Source: Cytospora piceicola
Lineage: Eukaryota > Ascomycota > Sordariomycetes > Diaporthales > Cytosporaceae
Length of the DNA stretch: 64,000 nucleotides
Direction: 5' to 3'
NCBI GenBank assembly: GCA_023375675.1
Contig: JALQBC010000008.1
Location: forward strand, 124,001 to 188,000
A program made the position numbers and the translations under genes. Shown here piece by piece: positions 44,618-57,240 of the stretch. Each line of letters starts with the position of its first letter. Position 1 is the first letter of the stretch. The notes below the pieces were generated by a model. It had not been told where the DNA came from. It worked only from the letters and a program-made list of their open reading frames with translations, and made no database searches.

Positions 44618-45632
44618 ATTGATAAGGCTTGGTACTGATTGGCGAGTGAAGAAAGGTTGTGTGGCGCAAAAACGGAACCGCTATTGCTATGCAATAGCGA
44701 CCACCTTATATCGTCCCACTGACAAGTTGGCTCAAATCGGCAATTTGGCGTCGTCCAAGAGTCTGCGATAAACCAAAGTTTGATGTATTAGAACAGATAA
44801 TTGAGAGACCACTTGTAACATAAACTATGATTTGGGAAAGTCACCATGTGCGTGTCTGGAATGGACTGTAATCATGTCGAAAGTCCTGACAATAAGGCTA
44901 CATCGGGCATCAATTGGCGATTTGAAAAGGAGGGGGGAGGTGCTGCTTGCTGATGCGTTTCTTCGGCATAAACATTGAAGTGGCTGCTGACGTGGCAATA
45001 TGTATACCCGATGTTACCATGCAATTTAAAAAGGAGTCGCCCGATCTATGTCGCTTGAGGATGGCAGCATTCCCAGCCCTGGAATTCCATTGGCATTCAA
45101 GGAAGCTTACGTGCAGGACTGCGTAACACCACGGCCATAAGAAAGAGGGGATATCAAACTTATGCTGTGCGAGCTTAACGGAACAGACTCTTATTGAAGA
45201 ATGTGGCACACCATGTTTTTCATAGGCTACTTGCTTCTTTGGAACGCCAGAGCGCCGCTACATTTGGTTGTTCTGCTCTGCTAAGCAATGGTGATGGGCA
45301 AGAAGGTTGTGGCACTCGAACAATAGTACATAGAAGGGGGAAAGATACCGGTATCGAAATCTTGGTCAAGATACGGAAAGAAATCTGGCAGAGCCTCATC
45401 GAACAATGCATTTAAGTCCATGGGATCTTTTAGGCACGGCTGACTTCGGAGAGCACACTCTCTCCTCTTTTTACACTACGCCGCCCCCTACCCCTAAGCG
45501 TGTCCTGTGTTACGTAGTCACTGGGACAGTACCAGGCTACCGTATTAAGTACCTTGTCATGTACCGTGGCTAATCAGTTGTCACTGATCAGTCTCAAACT
45601 CTCCCCGCTTTGGTCTCCCACAGCCCGAAAAC
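44618..45632. other. Divergent intergenic region, no gene seen
   Basis: About 1 kb between the coiled-coil gene and the Hsp70-like gene, serving both promoters. Open frames of 60-99 codons on either strand (such as 44910-45209 minus) have no recognisable features. Confidence 0.5.
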
Positions 45633-48058
45633 ATGGCATCAGACAAGTGGCAAGATGCATTCAACCGGATGAATGTCAGCTCGAGTCGTTGGTTGAAGCC
45701 TCCTCCGAGCACGTCAAGCTCGCATAGCACTCGACAAATCCTCGTGGCAGTGGACTTTGGTACGCACAATGACTGATACAACGCAGAAATCGGTATGGGA
45801 TGCAATGACTGACGGATCTTTAACAGGTACAACTTACTCTGCAGCTGCATGGGTTCCAAGGTTCAGAACAGAACGGTTAGCTCAACCCACCGTCACACAA
45901 ACCTTCCGAGACGATCGGTCTTGGACAGTGTATGTCGAATAACAATGGTGAGATGATTAGGGCAGTAACCAACGTCCTCGTATAAGGGTCATTGATGAAT
46001 GGCCCGAAGAACAAAACACCCATGACAAGGTTCCCACGTGAGTCAATCGTTCTCGATGAATCTCAGAGGAGCCGATAAGCTGACTCCTCGATCAAGGGTC
46101 CTTCAATTTGCAACCGATGGCAGACTGAAATGGGGTTTTGACTACGACAAGACCGAGAAGAGGTTTGAATGGTTCAAGCTTGAGCAATACCCCAAGTATA
46201 CAAAGGATGAACTCAAGCGCGCATACCCTGCTACCACCATACCCCCAGCGAGCGACCAGCAGGTACAGGAACTGATTACGGAGTATCTCAAGCAACTTCG
46301 CATACATATCGAGGAATCCATTAAGGCTTCGATGGAGGTTGGTGGACTAAGTCGAGACATTCTTTTCAGAGATATCCGTTGGGAGTACATCATCACAGTG
46401 CCCGCTATGTGGCCAGAACCTGCTCACAACATTACTGAGGTGTGTGCCAAAGAGGCTGGTATGGCCCCAAATCGCCCAGTACAGATAATTGCTGAGCCAG
46501 AGGCTGCCGGTATCTACGCGCTGGACGTCATGTGCCGGGAACTAGAGCTGAAACCGGGAGACACATTTGTCATATGTGATGCTGGTGGAGGGTAGGTTTA
46601 CATTGGACGCGGACAACGTGCCCACATTGTTCTGGCCATCAAGATTGGATGGCTTCAGGCTGACCTACGAGTGACTCGCAGAACCGTCGACCTCATCTCC
46701 TACACCGTCACCAGGCCCGCTCCAAGTCCCGAGTTGGAAGAAGCCGCAGCTGGGACAGGTGGCCTTTGCGGGTCGTCATTCCTTGATCGCGAGTTTGACA
46801 AGTGGCTTCGCGACCACTTCCGAGGCTGTAGCAAGTGGGACGAGTTCTCTCAAGCAGATGCACTAGACAAGTGGGAGTCGGAGGTGAAGCGGAACTTCAC
46901 AGGTGATGATGAGAAGAAGTACATCATTCCCGCTCGTCGAATAGACGATGACCGTTCTTTGGGGGTGAGAAACCAGAAGCTCGAGATCTTAGGGCGAAGG
47001 ATGAAGACGATTTTTGATCCAATCATTACCCAGATCATCGACTTAGTAAATGGGCAGATAAAAGCCGTGAATAAGAATGTCAATGCGGTTCTTCTCGCTG
47101 GTGGTTTTGGGAGAAACGAGTATTTGAGGAGAAGCATCCAGGCTGCAGTCGGCAACGGAGTAAAGGTGAGGAGGATGGAAAACTGGTAAGCACCTGGGCA
47201 GGGCCCCAAGATGATACACTTCTGAATATCTCTGAATGCTACCAGCTGACATGGAGAAAAATAGCAACACTGCCATTGTCCGAGGGGCATTGACAAAGGG
47301 ATTGGCCGACAGGCAACCGTCAACTTTGGGAAGACCAACCATCGCCGTGATGTCGCGACTCGCGAGGAAGCATTATGGCACGAGGGCCCCTCAAAAGTAT
47401 GCTCCTGGGTTCCATGATTCCCAGCAGCCAAGGTGAGTTTTATCCGGAAGCCTGGGTTCCATCCTATTTCCTGCAGCTTATCACATAACACCTTTATAGA
47501 CACCCAGGTGGCGTCGACGGGGGTGAAAGAATCGATGTAATGACCTGGTTCATCAAGAAGGTGAGAATTTCATCACAGGATGGGAGTTCCTTCACTAAAA
47601 CCAGACGCGCAGAACACCAGGATCAAGGACTTCGAGCCAATGGACTTCCTCTTCTACTATGACCAGCTGGTGGTAAATGTGGATTGGAATGGGGGTCATC
47701 TGGGTCGCATCACGTTGCCCATATTCACCTGCGAGTTGGATGACGCACCGGGTTACCCAGATACCGACCAAGCCGTAACGAGTGAGTACAGCATGCTACG
47801 TGGGGGCGGCGATGATTCGGCCAGAGACTAACCCTATACATGGATGCAGAGAAATGCAAACAACTCGTGTCCGTCAAGGCCGACCTTGACAGAATACCGA
47901 AGTCAAAGTTAAAGAAAGAGAGAGGTCAAGATGATCAATGGTACTACAAAGTCTGGTTCCAAATCAGGATGACTTCCAATCTGGCGAACATCACCTTCAA
48001 ACTGGTGCACGATAATGTGGAATATGGAACAGTTGACGCTATCTGGGATACCAATTGA
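45633..48058 (+). CDS. Hsp70-like ATPase, fungal accessory type
   Basis: Nine exons (45633-45759, 45827-45929, 45987-46037, 46097-46591, 46682-47185, 47265-47432, 47500-47560, 47613-47781, 47850-48058) give 628 residues in one frame. ATPase motifs of the actin/Hsp70 fold are present: phosphate-1 VDFGTTYSAAAW (about 40-51), WGFDYD, an EPEAAGIYAL segment, phosphate-2 DAGGGTVDLISYTV (255-268) and the adenosine-type motif AVLLAGGFGRNEYLRR. The C-terminus lacks a canonical substrate-binding domain and has a beta-rich part (FEPMDFLFYYDQLVVNVDW) seen in fungal Hsp70-like proteins that are expanded in accessory gene sets. It probably binds ATP; a chaperone role is not established. Exons 2-4 and 8 were placed by homology-like reading and are the least certain. 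Confidence 0.85.
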
Positions 48059-48762
48059 CGACTGGGCAGTCGGCGTTTCGGAACAGTATCATGGGCAGTT
48101 TACTTTTGGTCTTAAAATGAAGAGGAACAGCTAAGTGGTTCATGATCCAAATTGATGTGCCACACTCGAGCCGCGTTAGCTGCAGACCTCCTCCGTATGG
48201 CGTGCTGTCAGCGCTTATAGGTTCCGTCCCTTGTTCAACGAAGCAGCCAAGCAGCATATTCATTATAAAATGAGCAACTGATACCGATGGGGGACGGGGA
48301 AACTGCATGAATGTTACGCTAAGATCAATAGTGGGTAGAAATCACTGGTTGGATTGTCCCGAGGTGTGGTGCAGTATGTGGTCACACAACATAAGCAATT
48401 TTCATTTGTTTACTTTCGTACGCCTAGCGTATCCTGGAAATAAACAGTCAAACAATGACGGAGTCCGGCAGGGGGAGAACAATTCATCCAACACTACCTA
48501 GATACATCAAAATCTACAGCATCATCTACAGACTCGTTGTCTTACCTATCCCCGAGCGAGAAGGAAGTGGCCCAGTCAGACTCAGTCATCACTCCTAACG
48601 GGCTAAATTCTCATTGACAGCTTCGTTTGTCCATTCGCAGTCGTTGGGACCGCCACGGATAGGCTTTCCACAGTTTTTCTTCTCATTCAGCCCAGAGTGT
48701 CGAGCTCTCTGCCCATTTGACGACCGACGACAGCGACTCAGACATTCGTATGGGTTTCAGCA
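48059..48762. other. Intergenic, no gene seen
   Basis: About 700 bases between the Hsp70-like gene and the membrane protein gene. No motif or repeat recognised; the last 150 bases form the likely leader of the next gene. Confidence 0.5.
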
Positions 48763-49266
48763 ATGCCCAAGCCGAACGATGTTGTTGCACTCATCTTCTG
48801 CCTCCTCCTCCTGTTCATAATCATCCTGTCCTACCTGCTTATTCGACTATTGAGCCAGGCGCGGCACTCGGAATCCACAAAGACATCTTCGTCCTCATAC
48901 TTTATGACCGAGTCATCAACACCGCCACGTCGTCGGCCGGATTACGTACCGGTTGCTCCTCGAGCACAAGAATATGATATTCCTCGACGACACCCAGAGG
49001 ACAACGGCAATGATTTCCCCTCTCCACCCCCGCCGGAGCCACCAATGGATCAGCAGGTCCCTGTTCCGCCAGCGGAAGCGGGTCCTGTGAACGCACCATT
49101 GGCCCAGTCAGGGAATATCAACGTACCCGATAGAAATGTCGATGAAAGAGTTGATGTTCCTGGAGGAGACGGACGAGAAGGCGCGGTAAATGTGCCAATG
49201 GCAGATGGCAATGGGGTGGGTCAAGGAAGAGGTGGGAATATCAACTTACCACCTGTGGGGGGGTGA
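48763..49266 (+). CDS. Single-pass membrane protein with repetitive tail, 167 aa
   Basis: One exon, ATG at 48763. A strong hydrophobic helix covers about residues 7-29 (VVALIFCLLLLFIIILSYLL), directly at the N-terminus and followed by basic residues, so it is a signal anchor or single-pass segment with a likely cytosolic tail. A Ser/Thr and Arg/Pro stretch follows (SSTPPRRRPDYVP), then PSPPPPEPP. From residue 109 on, a short motif [V/I]-[N/D]-x-P recurs five times (VNAP 109, INVP 119, VDVP 130, VNVP 142, INLP 160), separated by Gly/Asp-rich spacers of about 10-18 residues. No family is recognised. The order helix then repeats suggests a small membrane-anchored interaction protein; function unknown. 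Confidence 0.65.
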   Translation: MPKPNDVVALIFCLLLLFIIILSYLLIRLLSQARHSESTKTSSSSYFMTESSTPPRRRPDYVPVAPRAQEYDIPRRHPEDNGNDFPSPPPPEPPMDQQVPVPPAEAGPVNAPLAQSGNINVPDRNVDERVDVPGGDGREGAVNVPMADGNGVGQGRGGNINLPPVGG

Positions 49267-51239
49267 CACGGGCCGGAGGACTCGGCACTTGGGTTGGAAA
49301 GATTTACAGACTGGGAGAGAACAAGAACGGCTACATATGTATCAATTGATTACACCGGTCAAGCAAATGACTCGGGTTGTCTCGAATTGCAAGTCTCAGG
49401 GTGAATCAGTTCCACATGGGCTCCGACTCCATGTGGCTACAAGTACCATTTTCAGTTTATTCGCTCGTAACGATTTGATTGCCAACTTAAACCACCCACT
49501 ACAGTCTCATATTTCCAGGACATCAGAGATCAATGGATGGTCCTAGTACTATACTTAGTTGTGACGGCTGTTCTGGAATTTTGATCTATGTAACTTCATG
49601 TTGGTCTTGGAGGAATCCAATCTAATTGGTCTAGTGATGCTGCTGTGACAAGAACTGGTATACATATGTATTGCTCTAACCCCCCTCCCCATGTGGGTTG
49701 CCCCGTTATAACAACCCTTTTTTTGTATCGCCTTTAAAAACAACCATGTTTTTGCATTTCAGTATCTAAATTATTACTTGGTCAAGGTTACACCAAACAT
49801 AACTTCAGCCCTTCTACACCTGACTCTAACGGGTTGGTGATAGCCGTACTCGCACTATAATATATTGGGCTGTTTCCCAAATTGAAAATGAGTGATGCCT
49901 TCCTAAGTGGTCACCCGAGGGTCCCTACCCTAGGGTAAAGTACAGGCCGATTGGTATACTGTACATAAGTCCTGTTATCCTTTTAGATACTCCTCACATC
50001 TGGCACGTCCTTCAATGACTGTGAGATACTTGAGACGAGCCTGCAAATGATCCCCTTATACATGGCGCTCAGATGAGAGCGATAGTGCGATCCTTCTTGA
50101 CTTAAGACTGACGTCCTGGCCTAATCGTGTTGCGTTTTTGACTGCAATCTAGCCCCGGCGAGGTGTTGCTATTTCTTTAAGGCGCTCCTGTCAACTCATT
50201 TCTCTCACACACCACAAATCTTAAAACTAAGTACTTTCTAATATAGTTCAACGCATATCTCTCTGACGACCGTGGGACTAAGTTTATTGGACCTGCGTAG
50301 TCTTAAGCTATATAACGATGTATATCATGTATTTATAGAGGCCACTTTCGGAGCTATGATTGGAAGACCATTAAATTACGGCCGAGTCTCACTTTTTAGA
50401 GCACTATGTCAACCCCCCCCCCCATCCCCCTGTCTGACTAAATTTTACCACATATATCTATAAACTTATAAAAACCATTTTCTTTACACCTTACATGATT
50501 CTAAAACCTTGAGGTTCAGGTAAAACTCTTAGGTTAGGCAATCTTCTATATAGAATTATAGGTGTTACAAATAAGCGTTGGTTGAAATATTCGTAAATAT
50601 ATATATGAAAGTTTACAATAAGATGGGTGTGTTGTATGAGAGAAATGCGTTGACAGGGTTGGGAGACATTGTGCTCGGAAGAAACAGTAATGCATGATCA
50701 CTTTTACATCTATCAACCGGGCGGCAAAGCGACTTTCACTACAATTTTCGAACGCACCGAGGTATTGGTGCCTGTCCAGTTGATTTGTAGGCCTAAGCTG
50801 CGGAACACCATTAGGACTTTCGATATTCAATTGTATAGAATCAATTGACTGACAATCTTTATTCCGAGAGATCCGATCTTTGCTTTCAATCACGTGGTCA
50901 TCAATCGGGCTCTCCCCGTTCTCAACGGGCTCAACACACTTATATACTGTGAATTATGCAGTTTTATATGGAGACGGTCCTTGGGAGATGGTCTCTGGTC
51001 GTCTTTCGTCATGTTTAGGGATGGCCAACTTTTATTTTGTGTTTTTGGTTTTTAATGTCCTAAATGCCATATCACACAGATTTATTCATAAAAAACACGG
51101 TCTTTAGAATGGCCTCCTAGAAAGAGTAATATTGAGGCTATTACTAACTCCTTTAATGAAAGTGGATCTCGGGGAAACCCTTCTAAGGCTTAAGGTTATG
51201 CTCTACAGCACCCCCTTACCTTAGTCTCTTTAACTTCCT
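49267..51239. other. Intergenic flank of the AT-rich island
   Basis: About 2 kb with rising A+T content. It contains the palindrome TACCCTAGGGTA at 49926-49937 and an 11-base C run near 50,413. Open frames (for example 50546-50893 minus) are short and unconvincing. Unlike the island itself, CA and TG dinucleotides are still common here. Confidence 0.5.
49926..49937. repeat. TACCCTAGGGTA palindrome
   Basis: A perfect 12-bp palindrome about 1.3 kb before the AT-rich island. Confidence 0.8.
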
Positions 51240-54200
51240 CTTATATACTACGGTCTTAACACCTGCTATTAAGGCCCTTAATACTATTCGTATACTATTG
51301 CTTAATACCTTACTTTCGATATCCGTTTTTACGACGGTATTGTAATAATAGCTCTACTATTATTACCGGGCCTTACTACCCTTCGGACTTCGATATATAC
51401 TAAGAATACACTCCTTTTTAATACTAACGGTTTTAAAACCGTTATAAGTAGTAAAAGGCGACGCGCGCCGTAGTAGTATAAGCTATTATCGTCGTCGCCT
51501 TTTAAAGGAATACCGCTTTTTAACCTTTTTACTAATAATGCTTTACGCTTTATACTAAGCCTTACCTAGCTTTTAACTAAAAATACTATAACTATTACTA
51601 TATAAAACGAGGTTTTTATTACTTTTTTAACTATTTTCGATAATACTTTATAACGTTTTATTTTTAGTATATACTTTATAGCCGTTTAAGACTTTTACGT
51701 TAAATTTGCTACTTTTTTATCTTTATCCTTTAATAAGAGTATAGGCTTAACTTTTAACGTTTTACTAAAAGCGTATCTCTTTTTATAAGTAAAAAATTCT
51801 TCGTACTCGAACTTTACTATTATATTATATATAACTGCTATTATATTAGCTTTTTTATAAGGCTTTATACCGACTAAAACCGTAAAGCGTTTTAGCTAAC
51901 TATAGCTAAATAAAACTAAAACTTATACTATAATACCTTACTAAGACGACTTACGTATTTTTTTTAAGCTTAACCCGGACTCTTTTTTATAACGTTATAA
52001 ATTATATACTTTACGAACTTTTATTTATACTAACTTAAAGATTCTTTTATTAAATTTATTAAACGTTAGTTTAGTTTACTTTAAGTAGTTAATTCGGCTT
52101 TAAGACTTTTTTATTAAAGATATTTTAATATTCTAGCGTTAAAAGTTATTTATTTTCTTTAAATATACTACGGTAAAGTATAGTACTATTTAATATACTT
52201 ACGTCTTTTCCGACGTTTCGACTTAGCTTTAAGACTAAAAAAGAAAACCTCTCGATATACTTATAGCCGTTAAAGATAAAGTTTTAGCGTAAATAAGATA
52301 ACTTTTAGTCGTTAGCTACCTTTTATATTATATATCGGAATATTAAACTACTATTATTTAAATAATCTTATTTCTTAAACTGTTAATTAAACGATTTAGC
52401 TTTTTCGGATAAAGTCGGTTTAGCTATTTTATAAAACGGAAGTTTTACTTTTCTTAATATATTAACTATTAAGAATTTTATAAAATATACTATTATACTT
52501 ATATAACTTACTACCGGAACTACGGCTAGTATATAAAAGATAACGACGTATACGATAAACCTTATTAGCAACTTATATAATATACTAACTATAAAGGCCT
52601 TTACATTTTTAATATACCGACTTACTTAGTTAAGCTTTATTATAAAAACGGCTATATAATTCGATTTATTAAAAAGTAGCGTAAGTAGCTTTATAACGAA
52701 AGAGAAAAGGTATTCTTTACTTTCTACGCGCTTTTAATACTTATCTTAGCTTAAACGGCTTTACGCCCGACTATAGCCTTCTTTTTTTTAAGCTAACTTT
52801 TATAGTATTAAGCTCCTTTTTAAGATTATCTGTTAAGCCCCGGCTTTACCGAAGTACCGGCTAATAATTATCTATTAAATATAGAAATCGATATTTAAGC
52901 CGTTTTTAATAACTAATATAATATTACTTATATTATATTATTTTATAATTAGTATAACTCGATAATATTAACTATAATATACCTTTTACTTTAACTAAAT
53001 TTTTTAACTTAATATTAATCGAGGTATAAAAGGCGGAGTAGTTTATAACGCGGCTTTTTAGCTAGCTTAAGTTAGCTAAGCTAACGTTATTTTAATTTAA
53101 GAACTTTAAATATATATTTTTCAGAATAATAAGTACTATACGAAAATATACCTTAAGTTTAATCTTTTTTTTTCTGTTTTTTATTAAACAGATAATACTA
53201 CTAAACCTCGCGTAGTAACGTATATCTATCGTAAATAAGGTTTAGTTTCGAACTAGTTTATTTTAGCTTAAACTCGGGACGTTTATTAAATAAAAGTAAA
53301 CAGCTATATCTTCGTTAACGCTTATAGCGAACCTTACTTTATAGCTAACGAGTCGGAAGTTAAATAAGTACTTTTTTATTAGGTCCTTTTTAATAACTGC
53401 CTACTTATTAATAACTTTAATTTAATTTACTATTAGTAGTAACTAAATAAATCCCTTATTAGTATTAAGAGTTTTTTCGCCGAATAAACCGATATATATT
53501 AACTTCTTTTACTTAATAAGTTAAACGTTTCGACTAACGGCTTTAATAATACTTTAGATTTAATTTTTTTTAATATCTCTTTCGTTAAAAGTAATATTAA
53601 AGAACACTTAAACGTTAGCTCGGATTACTTTATAATAGTTATAAGCTTTCCGCCGCCTTTTTTTAATATACTTTTAGAAAGCTATATTAAGCTTACTTTA
53701 AAAGAAGGCGAAAGATTTTATATACTTATCTTTTAAAGCTTAATAACCTTTTTAAATATTAGCGATATTTTATAAGAATTAGACGATTTCGTATAAACGT
53801 TTTAGTTTTTACTAACTAACGCCTTTTAAATAGCCGGCCGTTTTACTACTAATAATAGTAAAGTTTTAATATAGTAGTCTAACGCCTACAAAGCTTATTA
53901 CCGAGAACTTTTTACTACCTCCCGTTAATATAATAATAACTAGCTATACCTTAACGTTTATATTGCTTACTAGCTTTTTTACTATAAGGTTTATAAGGCT
54001 AAACGCTAATAAGTTACTTTACTTATTAATAACTACCGCTTTTATAAAAACGTTTACCGTATTATTAACTAATAAAAGTAAAACTTTATTATCTTTTTCC
54101 TGCCGTTTATAATTAAGAATAAAGTTTTTATAATATAAATTAATAAAGCTAAAGCCTTTAGTTCTATTATTTTTTACCGCTTTAACGTTATAAACGATAT

Positions 54201-57200
54201 CGACAATTTATAGATCCCGTTAGCTATACGCCGTTTTATTTTATAAAACTATATTATTTTTTTAAATAAAGTAATAGACTACGTTACTTATACCGGTAAT
54301 ATAACGTCTAGTATTAATAAGATTTTTATATAATCCTTTAAGCTTATTTAAAATTCTTTCGAAAAGCCGGTAAAAGCTTTATACTAGTAATATCTTTTTT
54401 TCGACTACTTTTTCACCCTTTTTTAAATAGCAGAAATTACTATAATTCTTAAGTTAGGTAAACGCGACTTATTATCGACGTACGTTTAATAACCGATTAC
54501 CTTATTATCGTATCTTAATAAAAGCTTAAAAAAGCTTTTCGTATAAAAGATCTTTTACTTAATATTAAACTACCGGATAGTCTATTTTAACTAAATTAAA
54601 ATATTATTAAAACGTTTTATAGTCGATCTTACAGCTATTTTTACTTATAATATAAAGCTATTTTTTATAGCCGATAAGGTTATTACTTTTACTATATTTA
54701 ATATTTAAAACGCTTTTAATTCGGTTTTCTATAACCGGCTAATATTTCGCCTCCGGGAATAAAGCTAAACAGACGAACTTATTTACTTTATCGTTACTTT
54801 TTTTTTAAAACGTTTTATATATATTCGCTTTTAATAAGTTCGAACTAACTTTTTCCTTTTACTATACGGCTTTCTATAAAGCTCTTTTTTATTATTAATC
54901 TTATTTCTACTTTATACCGAGCCTATTTACTAGCTTTTTAAACTTTATAAGCGATTCGGCTATATTAATAACTATACTACTTTTTCCGTCGAAGACTCTT
55001 TCGAGTAAACGGCTACTACTATTACAGTAAAAATTAATAAGCTTTTCGTTTAAAGCCGAGCTAATACAGTTTATTTTAATTACGTTAAAACTAAAGTTAT
55101 ATACTTCTTACGTTATATAAAAGACTTATCCTCTTTACTAATTTTTTATAATAAATACGAAAAACGTTTAAATAAAACACTTTACTAGCTCGGGGTTTAG
55201 TTCGATTATACTTTCTCTTTTAAAGCTTACGTTAATATTTAAGTTACTAAAGCTTAAACGATTATCTAATATTTATAAAGACTTTATACTACTTTATACG
55301 GCTTTTTACCTTATTTTATTTATTAAACGATATAAGCGTATATTAAACCGGTAGTATTTTATAAGGCCGAAGTTTAGTTTTTTAGTTATTAGCGTTTTAA
55401 AACGTTTTAGCTTACTTTTTACGTTCTTTTTAATAAAAGGGAGATAATTAATAAAATTAACCGCTACCTACGCTTTACTATACAGGCTATTCTTTTAGTA
55501 TAGAAAACTACCTATACTATAGTATTCTATAAAAAATAAGGATTTTTTACTTTAATATTTTTTTTATAATAGTATAAGATTATTTTATTTTTCGGTTTAG
55601 CTTACTCGATCTTATTTACTCTTTTATTACCTGTTATATTTATTTTTTCGAAAATACTTAACGTCGTACTTTTACTTCTTTCGAATAAGCTATTTTACTT
55701 TTCTTATCTTTCCTTCGTTTAAAGCTTATACCGTATCGGTTTATTAAATTATTATATATTTCGGTTATATAAACAGATAAAGAGTTTATTATTAAGGATT
55801 ATCTACTTTAGTTTAAATTAGTCTTTTAGTTTAACTTAATAATTTACTTAAATAAATTAAAATAAAATACTAACGCGATAAAATAAAGATATACTATTTA
55901 TTACAGTAGCTCAATACTTTACTTTTTTAATAGACGTTTAAGTAACGTTAAAGTGTTTAACGTAAAGGTAACTAAAGTTTTTAAAAGACTTTAAGCCGCC
56001 TACTATATTTAAAATTTCTTAAACGCCTAAGTTAAAATTTACGTTTATATCGATAACTCTTTAGTTATTTACTGCTTTCGAGGTATATTACCGGCGTTTT
56101 TATAAGTAGAGTTCCGACTATTTTAAAAAATCGTATACCGGTATAAAAATATTATAACTTATTAAAGTCCCGGCTATATAAGTATCGCTAAGAATAAAAA
56201 AGCCGACTAACTAACTAATAAAGGCTATTATAAATAGCCTCCGGATAACCTGCCGATATTATTATCGACGGTTTATAAGATAGTACGTAAACGTTTTAAC
56301 GCTAATTTTTAACGTTAGTAGTTTTTAAATACTTTTTTATAGTATTAGCCTTTCGGCTTTACAACTAAAATTAGTTACTTTTTTAAACTCGATATTTTTA
56401 AGTAAGTTTTATAATACCTTTTAGCGGCGCGAACTAGTTATAGCGACTTTAAAGCGTACTATAAGCGATTTTAGTATTATAACGTTATTTTAGTCTGTTT
56501 ATACGGCTAATTTAAAACCTTTAAATATATTTTTTAATATATTTAAATTCCCTTTTAGTTTAAATTAAAACTTATACCTTCGGTTATCGTCGGTACTAAT
56601 TATATAATCGGTATAAAGTTCGAATATTTCGTTAATTTAGTAAAACGTTCGTTCTTTCTTATATACGTTTACCGTTAGTACTTTTTATAAGTACGGCGTT
56701 AATCTTTTAAACCTTACTATAGCTTTTAGTTTTTCTAGCTGCTTTACTCTCTCTTTTTTTTAGTAATAACTATTATTTCTCTTTCTCTTTTATTTATATA
56801 CGGAGCTTATAAGGCTTTATAACTAAGGTTTAGCGGTCTTTTTTACAACCGCTTACTAGATTTTTATAGTAACTTTTTTACTTTTTAATAAGGTTATACC
56901 GTTATACTACGAATATACCTAAGTTAGATAAGGCGTTTATAGTTTAAAATACTATTTACGCTTTATACTTAAAGAATAACTAAGCGTTAAGTTATTTAAA
57001 AAAACGGTCGGGACGGGATAAAAGGGTTTTTATTTTCTAAGGTGTTTTACTATATAATAATCGATATCTTTATTAGTTACTACGGCGATATTTTACCTTA
57101 CTATTTAAATATATTTATATACCTATTTTCGGGCCGGTTTACCTCCGAGCGTTTAGTATACGTAGCTACGCTATATACCCTTAGGGAGGCTTTCTAGCCG

Positions 57201-57240
57201 TAGGAACCCCCGAGCGGTAGTACTACGCCGCCGGCCTGCG
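51240..57240. mobile_element. RIP-like AT-rich island, probable decayed transposon(s)
   Basis: About 6 kb of very AT-rich sequence with a single open frame over 60 codons and no coherent protein. TA is extremely common; CA and TG are nearly absent (for example 52,021-52,080 has neither), while CG remains frequent (ACGCGCGCCG near 51,460). That pattern, C-to-T change at CpA on both strands with CpG spared, is the established signature of repeat-induced point mutation (RIP) in ascomycetes, which acts on repeated DNA. The length would fit one full transposon or several fragments, but mutation is too heavy to read a reverse transcriptase or transposase and I found no convincing terminal repeats. 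Edges are set by composition and uncertain by about 100 bases. Confidence 0.75.

Noticed and set aside
50546..50893. 115-codon minus-strand open frame near the island
   Set aside because: Looks like chance openness in AT-rich DNA; composition rich in Ser, Asn and Ile without motif.
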